In this document: in pieces, positions 1-5,324 of the stretch
Layout: every line of letters starts with the position of its first letter
How positions within the stretch are numbered: the stretch's first letter is position 1
Origin: Methylococcaceae bacterium
GTDB taxonomy: Bacteria > Pseudomonadota > Gammaproteobacteria > Methylococcales > Methylomonadaceae
Assembly: GCA_947506075.1 (NCBI GenBank)
Contig: CANNNN010000194.1
Location: forward strand, 1 to 5,324
Length of the DNA: 5,324 nucleotides
Direction of reading: 5' to 3'
Made by a program: the position numbers and the translations under genes
The notes under the pieces: model-generated
What the model was told of the DNA's origin: nothing
What the model saw: the letters and a program-made list of their open reading frames with translations, nothing else
The model's database searches: none

Positions 1-16
1 ATTAAATGTTACTTGC

Positions 17-535
17 TTACCAGGTGAAAATAGGACGAATAACACCCTGTATTTGTGAACGCTGGATCGGGCCAAAATAACGCCCGTCAAACGAACCGAT
101 GTTGCTGTCAGACATAAGCAGAACCTCGGCACTGTCCAACACCCTGGAAGCTTTGTAGTCAGGCAATAGTCGGCCGCCCCCATCGGTTTTGATGGGAGCG
201 CTTAAGGGCAACAATTGACCATTAACCTGCACGCCGTCAGTGCCAATAGACACAACATCATCCTGAACCGCTAAAATCTTTTTCATCAATTGCCCATAGC
301 CACCTGGACAATACCCCGCGCCCAGATACCCGCGTGCCTTTGCCATATCGAAAACTGCCGCAGGTGGCGGGCAAAACAGCACATAAACACCTTTCACTAG
401 GGGCTCATTGGTTAGCCGATACACGCCAACCGGAATGCTCGGCGTTGTGTTTAGCCTTACGCCGACAGTATAGGCAAGCCCACTCACTATAAAGACCGAC
501 ATCGTCACGCCAAAACTAACGGTGAACCGCTTCAT
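17..535 (-). CDS. traF: TraF-type pilin maturation peptidase (S26 family)
   Basis: In RP4, TraF is a membrane-anchored serine peptidase related to leader peptidase; it cleaves and cyclizes the TrbC prepilin of the conjugative pilus. The 172-residue product is close to RP4 TraF in length. Residues about 5-26 form one hydrophobic anchor, with the rest expected in the periplasm. The motif SIPVGVY places the nucleophile at Ser33, LMKKI places the general base at Lys85, and SFDGRYFGP carries Asp150; these match RP4 Ser37, Lys89 and Asp155 with a steady 4-5 residue offset. Cys55 and Cys76 could form a disulfide. The ATG lies inside the traG stop codon (ATGA overlap) and has only a weak AAGAG upstream, so translation is probably coupled to traG. 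The substrate pilin gene is not in the window. Function is inferred from family likeness. Confidence 0.93.
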   Translation of the reverse strand: MKRFTVSFGVTMSVFIVSGLAYTVGVRLNTTPSIPVGVYRLTNEPLVKGVYVLFCPPPAAVFDMAKARGYLGAGYCPGGYGQLMKKILAVQDDVVSIGTDGVQVNGQLLPLSAPIKTDGGGRLLPDYKASRVLDSAEVLLMSDSNIGSFDGRYFGPIQRSQIQGVIRPIFTW

Positions 536-2445
536 AACTGAATACGCTCTTGTTTATCTTCATCGCTATGCATTGGTATGAGTTTGTCGCATAGTATCGG
601 TGCCGGAATTGCTGCCCTGGCCTTAAAGATAGGATCTTTGAAAAACAAGGGCTGCACACCATAAATGGCCGGGTAACCGGCCACATAAACAACCATATCA
701 CCCGCCTTTTCAATCAAACCCTCTGCGCCCTTAACCGGTCCGGGCATACGCAAGCACTCATCGGGTGTTAACAATGGCCGCTGCACTTCTTGAATAGTAC
801 GGGACACCTGCCCGAGCAAGGCCGAAGTACGTCGACCGCTGGTGGTGATTTGTTCTTTAGCGACGGTCGTTTGGCCGGTCAGTTTAGACAAGTGCTCGGC
901 CGTCTCAACACGATTAGGGGGAAAGGCGCTCTGGACATGACAGTTAGAGGTAATGCTTTCATCGTGACCATAACCCGCTTCACGGCTTTTAAGTTGGTTA
1001 ATGTCCTGGCAAATCAGATAACACTTGATTCCGTAACCGGCAATAAACGCTAAAGCCTCCTGCAATATCTCGAGTTTGCCTAAACTGGGAAACTCATCCA
1101 TCATCATGAGCAGCCGATGTTTGTAATTGGCTTTGGGTTGACCGTTAACAAAATCCATCTTGTCGGCCAACAGTCGTACGATCATATTGACCATGACGCG
1201 CACCAGCGGCCGCAACCTTGCCTTGTCGTTGGGGTGGGTGACGATATACAAGCTCACAGGATCATCGAAATTCATCAAGTCTTTAATCCTAAAGTCCGAT
1301 TGACTCACATTACGCTGGACCACAGGATCGCGATATAAGGCGAGATAAGACTTAGCCGTGGACAGCACTGAACCGGCTTCTTCATCCGGTCTGTCCAGCA
1401 TGTCCCGCGCGGCTGTACCGACCGCCGGATGGTTGTTGCCATGCACATGTTCGTAGGTGGCCATTTCCATCCATAACTCGGCAATATCGCGGTCCGGATT
1501 TGATAGGATGGCATCGACGGCGGGTAAGTTGGCGTCTGTGCCTTCCTGCTGCGCTTTGTACAAAACGTGTAAAATCACGCCGACCAGTAAGGCTTGAGCG
1601 GTCTTTTGCCAATGCGTTTCCAAACCTTTCCCGTCCGGATCAACCAGTAATGTCGCTAAATTTTGCACGTCGCCGACCTCATACTCGGTGGCCAAGCGTA
1701 TCTCCTCCAACGCATTCCAGTGGACTCCGCCGCTTAGTGAGGCCGGTTCAAAACGCAAGACTTTATTGCGCGCATATTTTTGTCGCCACCCTGAGGTTAA
1801 TTCCCATAATTCACCTTTCAGGTCCGTGATGACCGCACTGTGTTCCCAGGACAACAGCGTAGGGATGACCAAACCCACCCCTTTCCCGGAACGGGTGGGG
1901 GCATAACACAGCACATGCTCGGCGCCGTTGTGGCGCAAATAGCGGGTAATCCCCTTTTTATCCAGCCAGGCTCCGACGTAGACGCCGTCACTTGATGGCT
2001 TTTTCTGACCGGTTAGTTGTTGCCAGATGGTTATTGGCCGTGGCAATAACCCAGCTCTTTCGATGTCGTGCTGATTAGCCCAACGCGCGGAACCGTGTAA
2101 ATAGGGGTTTATTTTTGCCGAGTTCGCGCCCACCATCTTTGCCACCATTAACCCTAACAGGCCGGTAGAGGTCACCGTCATACCGACCCCGGCGGCTTTC
2201 ATAATACTAACCTGAAATAGCTCACCCCATTTATAGGTCCAGATCAGGATACTCCATGGCGTATAAAGATGCCGGTAGTGAGCTCCAAGTTGAGGCTGGT
2301 ATCCGAACTCATTGGCAAAATATTGTGTCGCCGACTGCAAACCGGCCAGCATAAAAAAAATCGCCAAGACAGGGATTATCTTTCCGGCCTTTGACTTATC
2401 GACTCGTATCTGCGGACCAACCGCATTATTAAATTTGTCTTTCAT
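532..2445 (-). CDS. traG: TraG, VirD4-type type IV coupling protein ATPase
   Basis: TraG is the inner-membrane hexameric ATPase that links the relaxosome at oriT to the type IV secretion channel and drives DNA and relaxase export. The product has 637 residues against about 635 in RP4, and near-identical blocks run along its whole length. Two N-terminal membrane segments lie at about 24-44 and 84-107. The Walker A loop is APTRSGKG at 182-189, with Lys188 as the nucleotide-binding lysine. Walker B is LLMMMDEFPSLGK, with Asp450 and Glu451. A conserved ICQDINQLKSR segment follows at about 478-488. The ATG sits in an ATGA overlap with the traI stop, and AAGGG (2455-2459) ends 9 nt upstream as a ribosome-binding site. 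No frameshift or missing catalytic residue is seen. Confidence 0.97.
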   Translation of the reverse strand: MKDKFNNAVGPQIRVDKSKAGKIIPVLAIFFMLAGLQSATQYFANEFGYQPQLGAHYRHLYTPWSILIWTYKWGELFQVSIMKAAGVGMTVTSTGLLGLMVAKMVGANSAKINPYLHGSARWANQHDIERAGLLPRPITIWQQLTGQKKPSSDGVYVGAWLDKKGITRYLRHNGAEHVLCYAPTRSGKGVGLVIPTLLSWEHSAVITDLKGELWELTSGWRQKYARNKVLRFEPASLSGGVHWNALEEIRLATEYEVGDVQNLATLLVDPDGKGLETHWQKTAQALLVGVILHVLYKAQQEGTDANLPAVDAILSNPDRDIAELWMEMATYEHVHGNNHPAVGTAARDMLDRPDEEAGSVLSTAKSYLALYRDPVVQRNVSQSDFRIKDLMNFDDPVSLYIVTHPNDKARLRPLVRVMVNMIVRLLADKMDFVNGQPKANYKHRLLMMMDEFPSLGKLEILQEALAFIAGYGIKCYLICQDINQLKSREAGYGHDESITSNCHVQSAFPPNRVETAEHLSKLTGQTTVAKEQITTSGRRTSALLGQVSRTIQEVQRPLLTPDECLRMPGPVKGAEGLIEKAGDMVVYVAGYPAIYGVQPLFFKDPIFKARAAIPAPILCDKLIPMHSDEDKQERIQL

Positions 2446-4289
2446 CTGCTTCTGCCCTTGGTTTTAACTACCCCAATTCCCGTACAGGTTACTTGATCAC
2501 CGATTGATAACCGACTCAGGCGGTTCGCGGTCTTTTCATCAATGGGCATCACCAGAATGACCTGGTTGCGTTGCAATAAGGCCAGAGCTTCACCCTCGAT
2601 CCGCCGTACACCGGCAAAAGACGCAACGCCAACATCGGCTTCATTATATCGCCTGTGTTCCATAATATCGAATATTTTTAAGCGTTTTTGTTCGCGCTCT
2701 GCTATGTACTGATCAGCTGCCGCAAACGAGTGGGGTGCCAGAGTTGCATGGTTTAGCAAGGAAACCCGTTTGCGTTCCAATGTGGCATCAGCAAACGTCA
2801 CACAAAGCTTGGCTGAGGCCGCTACTTCTACAATGTGCGCCTTGAAGTCGGCTGTACCATTCACCGTGATGTGAGTTCCGTAACGCTCCATCACTAAACG
2901 CAACGCCGCCTCCAAGCCCTCGCGTGTGACTCCCCGAGACACCTTAAGCTTGTCACCATCATCCCGAACGGCGGACGCTCCGATGCGGTAAATGACAGTG
3001 CCTTTTTTCGTCACGCCAACCTGATCGACTTTAACTCCTATCCTTTTCAGCTCTCCACCACTGGCGCTAACCGTGTTACCTTTAAGCCCAAAAGTAACCA
3101 TACGCGCACGTAGCGCTGCTAATGCCTCTTGATCACCCTTGGTTGCCTCCCGGCGTAACCAGTCAACCCATTGTAAGGGTCGATACTGTTTTACTATCCG
3201 TTCCCGCTCTCGACCATATTGTTCGCTAATTGCATTAAGCTCACCTTTAACGCTTTGGCTAATCATCGCGTACAGCAACTGCTTTTCAGGCTGGGAACCA
3301 CCAGCCAGCTTGGTTGTTGCGCGTTTCAACTTCGATTTACGCTTGAGCTCTGCAATTAAACGATCTCTCTTTGCCCTGGCCTCCTTCAAGCCCTGGGCAC
3401 GATCGACTCCCCTGCCCTGCTGTTCATTTTTGTAGCGCGCAAATAATAAGCTTGTGTCAATATGCGATCGCACGGGTCTAGCTTCATATTGCTTAGCTGA
3501 CCCTTCGGCATTAACCGGACGGGGCTGAGATGTGAATTCACCGAAGCGATCAACCAGCTTAGCTTTTGATAGCTCCCTAGCAACAGAACTCGCTTTGACC
3601 ATTAAGCCATCCTGATGAGCAATAACCAAGCCATTACCGCGTTCCTTCAACTCAAGTCCGTGTTCTTGCAAAATACGGTGCAGATCAGCCCAAGAAGCAG
3701 CCACCTGTAATTGCTCAAGACATTCACGCTTGATCCAGCCTAACAAGCTTTCTACCCCGGCGTGATGCTCCATATCCAAGGCACGGTTTTCACTGCCAAC
3801 CTTCACCGCCTGATGGTTATCCCGCTCCAAGCCGTATTGCAACTCCAACGCCGCACACAACTTACCGAGAGTCTTGTGATCGTTATAGGGACTGTGAATC
3901 GTTAATCGTGTCGGATGAATTTTATTGATGGCAATATGCAGATGAAAATTATCGGTATCATCGTGAGCAACACTTACACGTTGATGCTCACCGTAGCCAA
4001 GCCCTTCACAAATCTTGTTCTCAAGCACTGCTAAAACGTTGTCATCGGGACGTTCACCGGCCCTGAAACTCAAAATCAAGTGATAGGTTTTATCGGCTTC
4101 GGCACGGGTATTCATGCCTTGGATGGCCGTGACCTCAATAGCTGCACCCCTCAAGTCGATCGATTCACAATTCGTTACCGCGGTATAGGCAACGCGCCCA
4201 CTCTTTTCCTGAGCGTCTGCCAGGTAGTTCACCAGACTGGTAAAGTCGCTTTTTTTAACCGACTTCATAGGCACATGCTTCGCAATCAT
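2442..4289 (-). CDS. traI: TraI relaxase (MOB-P type), compact form
   Basis: TraI nicks oriT and stays covalently bound to the 5' end of the transferred strand. The N-terminus MIAKHVPMKSVKKSDF is almost that of RP4 TraI. Motif I has Tyr22, the expected nucleophile; motif II has Ser74 in LILSFRAGERPD; motif III spans H109-DDTDNFHLHIAINK, with His116 and His118 for metal binding and catalysis, at RP4 numbering. Residues about 425-510 resemble the conserved RP4 C-terminal domain (KKGTVIYRIGASAVRDDGDK), probably an LPD7-type domain. The last 90 residues also match RP4, ending KTKGRSR. The protein has 615 residues against about 732 in RP4; the difference lies mainly around 512-523, where RP4 has a long linker. 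ATG 4289 is preferred because it matches the RP4 start; the frame extends 3 codons up to a TTG at 4298. The stop overlaps traG by 4 bp. Confidence 0.96.
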   Translation of the reverse strand: MIAKHVPMKSVKKSDFTSLVNYLADAQEKSGRVAYTAVTNCESIDLRGAAIEVTAIQGMNTRAEADKTYHLILSFRAGERPDDNVLAVLENKICEGLGYGEHQRVSVAHDDTDNFHLHIAINKIHPTRLTIHSPYNDHKTLGKLCAALELQYGLERDNHQAVKVGSENRALDMEHHAGVESLLGWIKRECLEQLQVAASWADLHRILQEHGLELKERGNGLVIAHQDGLMVKASSVARELSKAKLVDRFGEFTSQPRPVNAEGSAKQYEARPVRSHIDTSLLFARYKNEQQGRGVDRAQGLKEARAKRDRLIAELKRKSKLKRATTKLAGGSQPEKQLLYAMISQSVKGELNAISEQYGRERERIVKQYRPLQWVDWLRREATKGDQEALAALRARMVTFGLKGNTVSASGGELKRIGVKVDQVGVTKKGTVIYRIGASAVRDDGDKLKVSRGVTREGLEAALRLVMERYGTHITVNGTADFKAHIVEVAASAKLCVTFADATLERKRVSLLNHATLAPHSFAAADQYIAEREQKRLKIFDIMEHRRYNEADVGVASFAGVRRIEGEALALLQRNQVILVMPIDEKTANRLSRLSIGDQVTCTGIGVVKTKGRSR

Positions 4290-4316
4290 CTTAACCAAAA
4301 AGTTTAGCCGCTATAG

Positions 4317-4685
4317 TTACCGATCAGCCCGAGGCATCACCACGGCCCTCATAATTTCAAGCATTTTGTTTTGCGTGTCCTCAATTCGTGCAAGCACTGC
4401 TCGCAGAGTGCTTTCGCCAAACTGAGCGGTCCTGGCATCATTGGTAAGCCAGAGTTTTAATAGCCCGCCCAACCGCCCCAGGTCGCCGTTGATACGCGCA
4501 AGCTCCATGACCTTGCCATTATCGACAATACTTTTAGGTGCATAGCCCTGACCGAGCTGTCTCAAATACGCTGACGTGCTACGTCCGGTTTGCCTTGCCA
4601 GGGATTCTATTTGTGCTTTTTCATCAGGCGTCACCCGAACAACAATCGGTGTACTCCCCTTTCTGGTTGGTTTCTTTTCTGCCAT
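4317..4685 (-). CDS. traJ: TraJ, oriT-recognition protein of the relaxosome
   Basis: RP4 TraJ is a small DNA-binding protein that recognises the inverted repeat beside nic and brings in TraI. The product has 122 residues, against 123 in RP4. The N-terminus MAEKKPTRKGSTPIVVRVTP, followed by two predicted helices (about 21-44), has the look of a ribbon-helix-helix domain. LARINGDLGRLGGLLKLWL at about 64-82 is nearly identical to RP4 TraJ and typical of TraJ/MobC accessory proteins. The frame is open upstream to 4856, but that stretch runs through the oriT inverted repeat and nic. The start at 4685 is supported by the RP4 N-terminus and by a GAGG ribosome-binding site 5 nt upstream. It is the first gene of the leftward operon, 27 bp before traI, and probably binds the repeat in its own leader, which could give autoregulation. 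Confidence 0.95.
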   Translation of the reverse strand: MAEKKPTRKGSTPIVVRVTPDEKAQIESLARQTGRSTSAYLRQLGQGYAPKSIVDNGKVMELARINGDLGRLGGLLKLWLTNDARTAQFGESTLRAVLARIEDTQNKMLEIMRAVVMPRADR

Positions 4686-4691
4686 GTCAGC

Positions 4692-4695
4692 CTCA
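4692..4695 (-). promoter_or_regulatory. Ribosome-binding site of traJ
   Basis: On the minus strand the sequence reads TGAGGCTGACATG: GAGG lies 5 nt before the ATG at 4685. It decides the traJ start, since a longer reading to 4856 would have to translate the oriT structures. Confidence 0.75.
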
Positions 4696-4706
4696 GTTAA
4701 GAAAAT

Positions 4707-4722
4707 AGCGGCGGTAGCCGCT
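4707..4722. repeat. oriT hairpin with GGTA loop
   Basis: AGCGGC (4707-4712) and GCCGCT (4717-4722) form a perfect 6-bp stem around the loop GGTA. RP4 has GCCGGC-GGTA-GCCGGC at the same place, so the loop is kept while the stem bases differ and still pair. It lies 21 bp before the traJ start and would also form in the traJ mRNA leader, so it could act on DNA or on RNA. Its role is not known to me. Confidence 0.8.
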
Positions 4723-4724
4723 TG

Positions 4725-4750
4725 GCCTCGCAGAGCAGGATCCCGTTGAG
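4725..4750. other. Conserved oriT block left of the TraJ repeat
   Basis: From GCCTCGCAGAGCAGGAT through CCCGTTGAG this block matches RP4 oriT apart from one T missing between GGAT and CCC, in an intergenic region that otherwise varies freely. Such conservation suggests a protein-binding or structural role. It includes GCAGGAT (4735-4741), the reverse complement of the nick core ATCCTGC. The function is not established from the sequence. Confidence 0.7.
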
Positions 4751-4772
4751 TGCGTAGCGCGAATAAGTGGGA

Positions 4773-4813
4773 GTGAAATGCTGGTACCTGCTGCGCAGGT
4801 GCTAGCACTTCAC
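4773..4813. repeat. 19-bp imperfect inverted repeat, probable TraJ binding site
   Basis: The left arm, 4773-4791, begins GTGAAATGCT; the right arm, 4795-4813, ends GCACTTCAC; a 3-nt TGC loop separates them. Of the 19 pairs, 16 are Watson-Crick, two are G-T and one is an A-C mismatch. RP4 has a 19-bp imperfect repeat at the same place with the same GTGAA...TTCAC ends; there TraJ binds the nic-proximal arm. After transfer the repeat can also fold as a hairpin just 5' of nic, which may help the relaxase recognise the end for re-ligation. Confidence 0.9.
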
Positions 4814-4822
4814 ATATCCTGC
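4814..4822 (+). other. nic: nic site: ATATCCTG/C, cut between 4821 and 4822
   Basis: The relaxase core ATCCTG followed by C lies 8 nt beyond the inverted repeat, as in RP4 (CTATCCTG/C). By analogy TraI would cut the plus strand after G4821, join Tyr22 to C4822 and lead transfer rightwards through traK. Neither the position nor the strand has been tested here, but both core and spacing agree with RP4. Confidence 0.9.
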
Positions 4823-4823
4823 C

Positions 4824-4837
4824 CCGACTAAAGTCGG
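4824..4837. repeat. Small hairpin just 3' of nic
   Basis: CCGAC (4824-4828) and GTCGG (4833-4837) form a 5-bp stem around TAAA; a sixth T-A pair is possible. RP4 has CGGC-TGAC-GCCG in the same place, so the stem is kept though its bases differ. It begins two bases after the cut and would be at the 5' end of the transferred strand, next to the bound relaxase. It is unlikely to be a terminator, being short and lacking a T run directly after it. Confidence 0.65.
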
Positions 4838-4860
4838 TATAAATGAATAATACCATTTAT
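4836..4860. repeat. Overlapping AT-rich inverted repeats
   Basis: ATAAATG (4839-4845) pairs with CATTTAT (4854-4860) around 8 nt. A second pairing, GGTAT (4836-4840) with ATACC (4850-4854), overlaps both this repeat and the post-nick hairpin, so the structures exclude one another. AT-rich DNA gives such short repeats fairly often by chance, and no RP4 counterpart is recalled. Confidence 0.4.
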
Positions 4861-4877
4861 TTTTTCTTTACGATATA

Positions 4878-4906
4878 TTGATTATTCCTTTACTTTCTAT
4901 TAGACT
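4878..4906 (+). promoter_or_regulatory. Candidate traK promoter
   Basis: TTGATT (4878-4883) and TAGACT (4901-4906) are 17 bp apart, four of six bases matching consensus in each box; the -35 is the left arm of the 15-bp repeat. A rival -10 is TATATC at 4940-4945, inside the RP4-like CGCTATA stretch (RP4 has TATAAT there), but no good -35 stands before it. The region must drive traK, yet the exact promoter is uncertain. I could not place a convincing traJ promoter on the other strand. Confidence 0.3.
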
Positions 4907-4969
4907 GCATTTTAACGCCAGAAATAAAGAAAAAATCGCTATATCATGGATATATAAAGGAATAATCAA
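4878..4969. repeat. Perfect 15-bp inverted repeat on the traK side of oriT
   Basis: TTGATTATTCCTTTA at 4878-4892 is the exact reverse complement of TAAAGGAATAATCAA at 4955-4969, with 62 bp between. The arms lie in the segment that corresponds to the TraK-binding part of RP4 oriT and to the traK promoter region. Between them is AAAAAATCGCTATA (4930-4943), also present in RP4 just upstream of traK. The symmetry suggests a pair of sites for one protein, TraK or a regulator, held on two faces of a loop. That role is inferred. Confidence 0.7.
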
Positions 4970-5004
4970 GGAAAAATCAAGCTAAAATCTAATTACCCAT
5001 CAAG
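4964..5004 (+). repeat. Three ATCAAG direct repeats in the traK leader
   Basis: ATCAAG occurs at 4965-4970, 4976-4981 and 4999-5004, spaced 11 and 23 bp, about one and two helical turns, each followed closely by an A run. The first falls at the end of the 15-bp inverted repeat. They could be binding sites for TraK on one face of the helix, but short AT-rich words recur by chance. Confidence 0.35.
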
Positions 5005-5013
5005 AAAATATCC

Positions 5014-5324
5014 ATGTCAAAAAAACTGACAGACCTGATTGCCCAGGAAGAAACTAAGCGAAAACAGCAGGGAACCGGCGTAAAAAACCGGGTGGTATTT
5101 CTGGCGTTAAGAGAAGACATCAAGGAAGCGATGAAAGATGGCTGGGCTCTCAAACAAATTTACAGAACGCTACACAGCCAAAAGAACATAGCGTTTAGTT
5201 ATCAGACCTTCGTTAACTATGCGAACGATTTGATCCTGAAGCCTAAACAATCGCTAGTAATCAGCTCACAAGAAACCAGCAATAAAACCCCTGAACAAAC
5301 AGTCCCCACCACTGAACCCATAAC
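5014..5324 (+). CDS. traK: TraK, oriT-binding relaxosome protein (3' end outside window)
   Basis: In RP4, TraK binds and wraps the AT-rich part of oriT next to nic and helps TraI nick. Here 103 codons are visible before the window ends; RP4 TraK has about 134 residues. Likeness is moderate: an N-terminus MSKKLTDLIAQEETKRKQQG rich in charged residues, then VVFLALREDIKEAMKDGWAL and IAFSYQTFVNYAN, matching the RP4 pattern of FLAVRADVEAAL...GYAL and KFSYETFRSHAR. From about residue 80 it becomes a Ser/Thr/Pro/Gln-rich tail, as the RP4 protein also ends in a Pro-rich tail. ATG 5014 is the first start after an in-frame TAA at 4990; the ribosome-binding site is weak (AAGA about 8 nt upstream). Position, divergent from traJ across oriT, supports the name. 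traL and traM would be expected next, outside the window. Confidence 0.85.
   Translation, partial: MSKKLTDLIAQEETKRKQQGTGVKNRVVFLALREDIKEAMKDGWALKQIYRTLHSQKNIAFSYQTFVNYANDLILKPKQSLVISSQETSNKTPEQTVPTTEPI

Larger units (their letters stand above)
4707..4969 (+). other. oriT: Origin of transfer (oriT), IncP/RP4 type
   Basis: This non-coding stretch between divergent traJ and traK follows the RP4 oriT plan element by element: a GGTA-loop hairpin, a conserved block, the TraJ-type inverted repeat, the nick core, a small post-nick hairpin, and an AT-rich segment on the traK side. Blocks recalled as identical or nearly so in RP4 include GCCTCGCAGAGCAGGAT, CCCGTTGAG, GCGAATAAG, CTTCAC, TATCCTGCCC and AAAAAATCGCTATA. 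A weak hairpin, GCG-TAG-CGC at 4752-4760, sits where RP4 has a longer one. The outer limits are set by the first and last recognisable elements and are approximate. The match is strong left of nic and poor on its right. Confidence 0.93.

Noticed and set aside
1..16. Next gene or terminator after traF
   Set aside because: Only 16 bases remain past the traF stop; they hold no start codon or hairpin that I can support.
516..713. Minus-strand 65-codon frame across the traG/traF junction
   Set aside because: It covers the conserved traG C-terminus and the traF start in another frame and has no features of its own.
1305..1612. Minus-strand frames of 69 and 76 codons inside traG in other frames
   Set aside because: They lie fully inside conserved traG, have no ribosome-binding site that I can see and no family likeness.
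790..1906. Plus-strand open frames of 72-109 codons opposite traG (790-1053, 1117-1338, 1500-1829, 1688-1906)
   Set aside because: They are antisense shadows of a well conserved coding sequence and show no recognisable domain.
3139..4307. Frames opposite or inside traI (3139-3435 plus, 3386-3583 minus, 4080-4307 plus)
   Set aside because: All overlap the conserved relaxase. The minus one was considered as a traH counterpart, but it lies in the middle of traI, is about half the size and has no likeness to TraH.
4686..4856. N-terminal extension of the traJ frame by 57 codons to an ATG at 4856
   Set aside because: The extension runs through nic and the oriT repeats, has no likeness to TraJ, and the inner ATG has a GAGG site and the RP4 N-terminus.
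4824..4865. Rho-independent terminator after nic (hairpin, then T run at 4860-4865)
   Set aside because: The stem is only 5-6 bp and the T run lies more than 20 nt beyond it. The place and form fit an oriT hairpin better.
1..5324. CRISPR array, insertion sequence, tRNA or rRNA gene
   Set aside because: No regularly spaced repeats, transposase, terminal repeats with target duplication or RNA gene motifs were seen. Nearly all of the window is accounted for by the tra genes and oriT.

Overview
The window holds the DNA-processing core of a conjugative or mobilizable element of the IncP (RP4/RK2) type. The gene order is traF-traG-traI-traJ on the minus strand, then an origin of transfer (oriT), then a divergent traK on the plus strand that runs off the right edge. 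This is the order of the RP4 Tra1 region, except that traH is missing. Comparisons with RP4 here rest on remembered protein and oriT sequences, not on a search. The host is most likely a gamma- or betaproteobacterium, because IncP-type Tra1 modules belong there. The DNA is visibly more AT-rich than RP4, above all to the right of the nick site, so this is a divergent lineage. The window cannot show whether it is on a plasmid or an integrated element.

Layout: 17-535 traF (pilin-cyclizing peptidase), 532-2445 traG (coupling-protein ATPase), 2442-4289 traI (relaxase) and 4317-4685 traJ (oriT-binding protein) form one leftward operon. The traI/traG and traG/traF pairs share 4-bp ATGA overlaps, and traJ and traI are 27 bp apart. 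The only long non-coding stretch, 4686-5013, is oriT. It contains an RP4-like conserved block, a 19-bp imperfect inverted repeat, the nick core ATCCTG/C exactly 8 nt beyond that repeat, a small hairpin just after the nick, and an AT-rich segment with a perfect 15-bp inverted repeat. traK starts at 5014 and is cut by the window end after 103 codons.

Working model from the RP4 system: TraJ binds the inverted repeat left of nic and recruits TraI. TraI cuts the plus strand between 4821 and 4822 through Tyr22 and stays bound to the 5' end. TraK binds and wraps the AT-rich side. TraG passes the relaxosome to a type IV secretion channel, whose genes are not in the window, and TraF matures the pilin of that channel. 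The traK side should enter the recipient first and the traJIGF side last.

This is a recognisable system rather than a wholly new one. The points most worth a second look are the compact TraI without the traH-coding segment, the oriT hairpins whose arms differ from RP4 but still pair, the inverted second copy of the nick core, and the traK-side inverted repeat.
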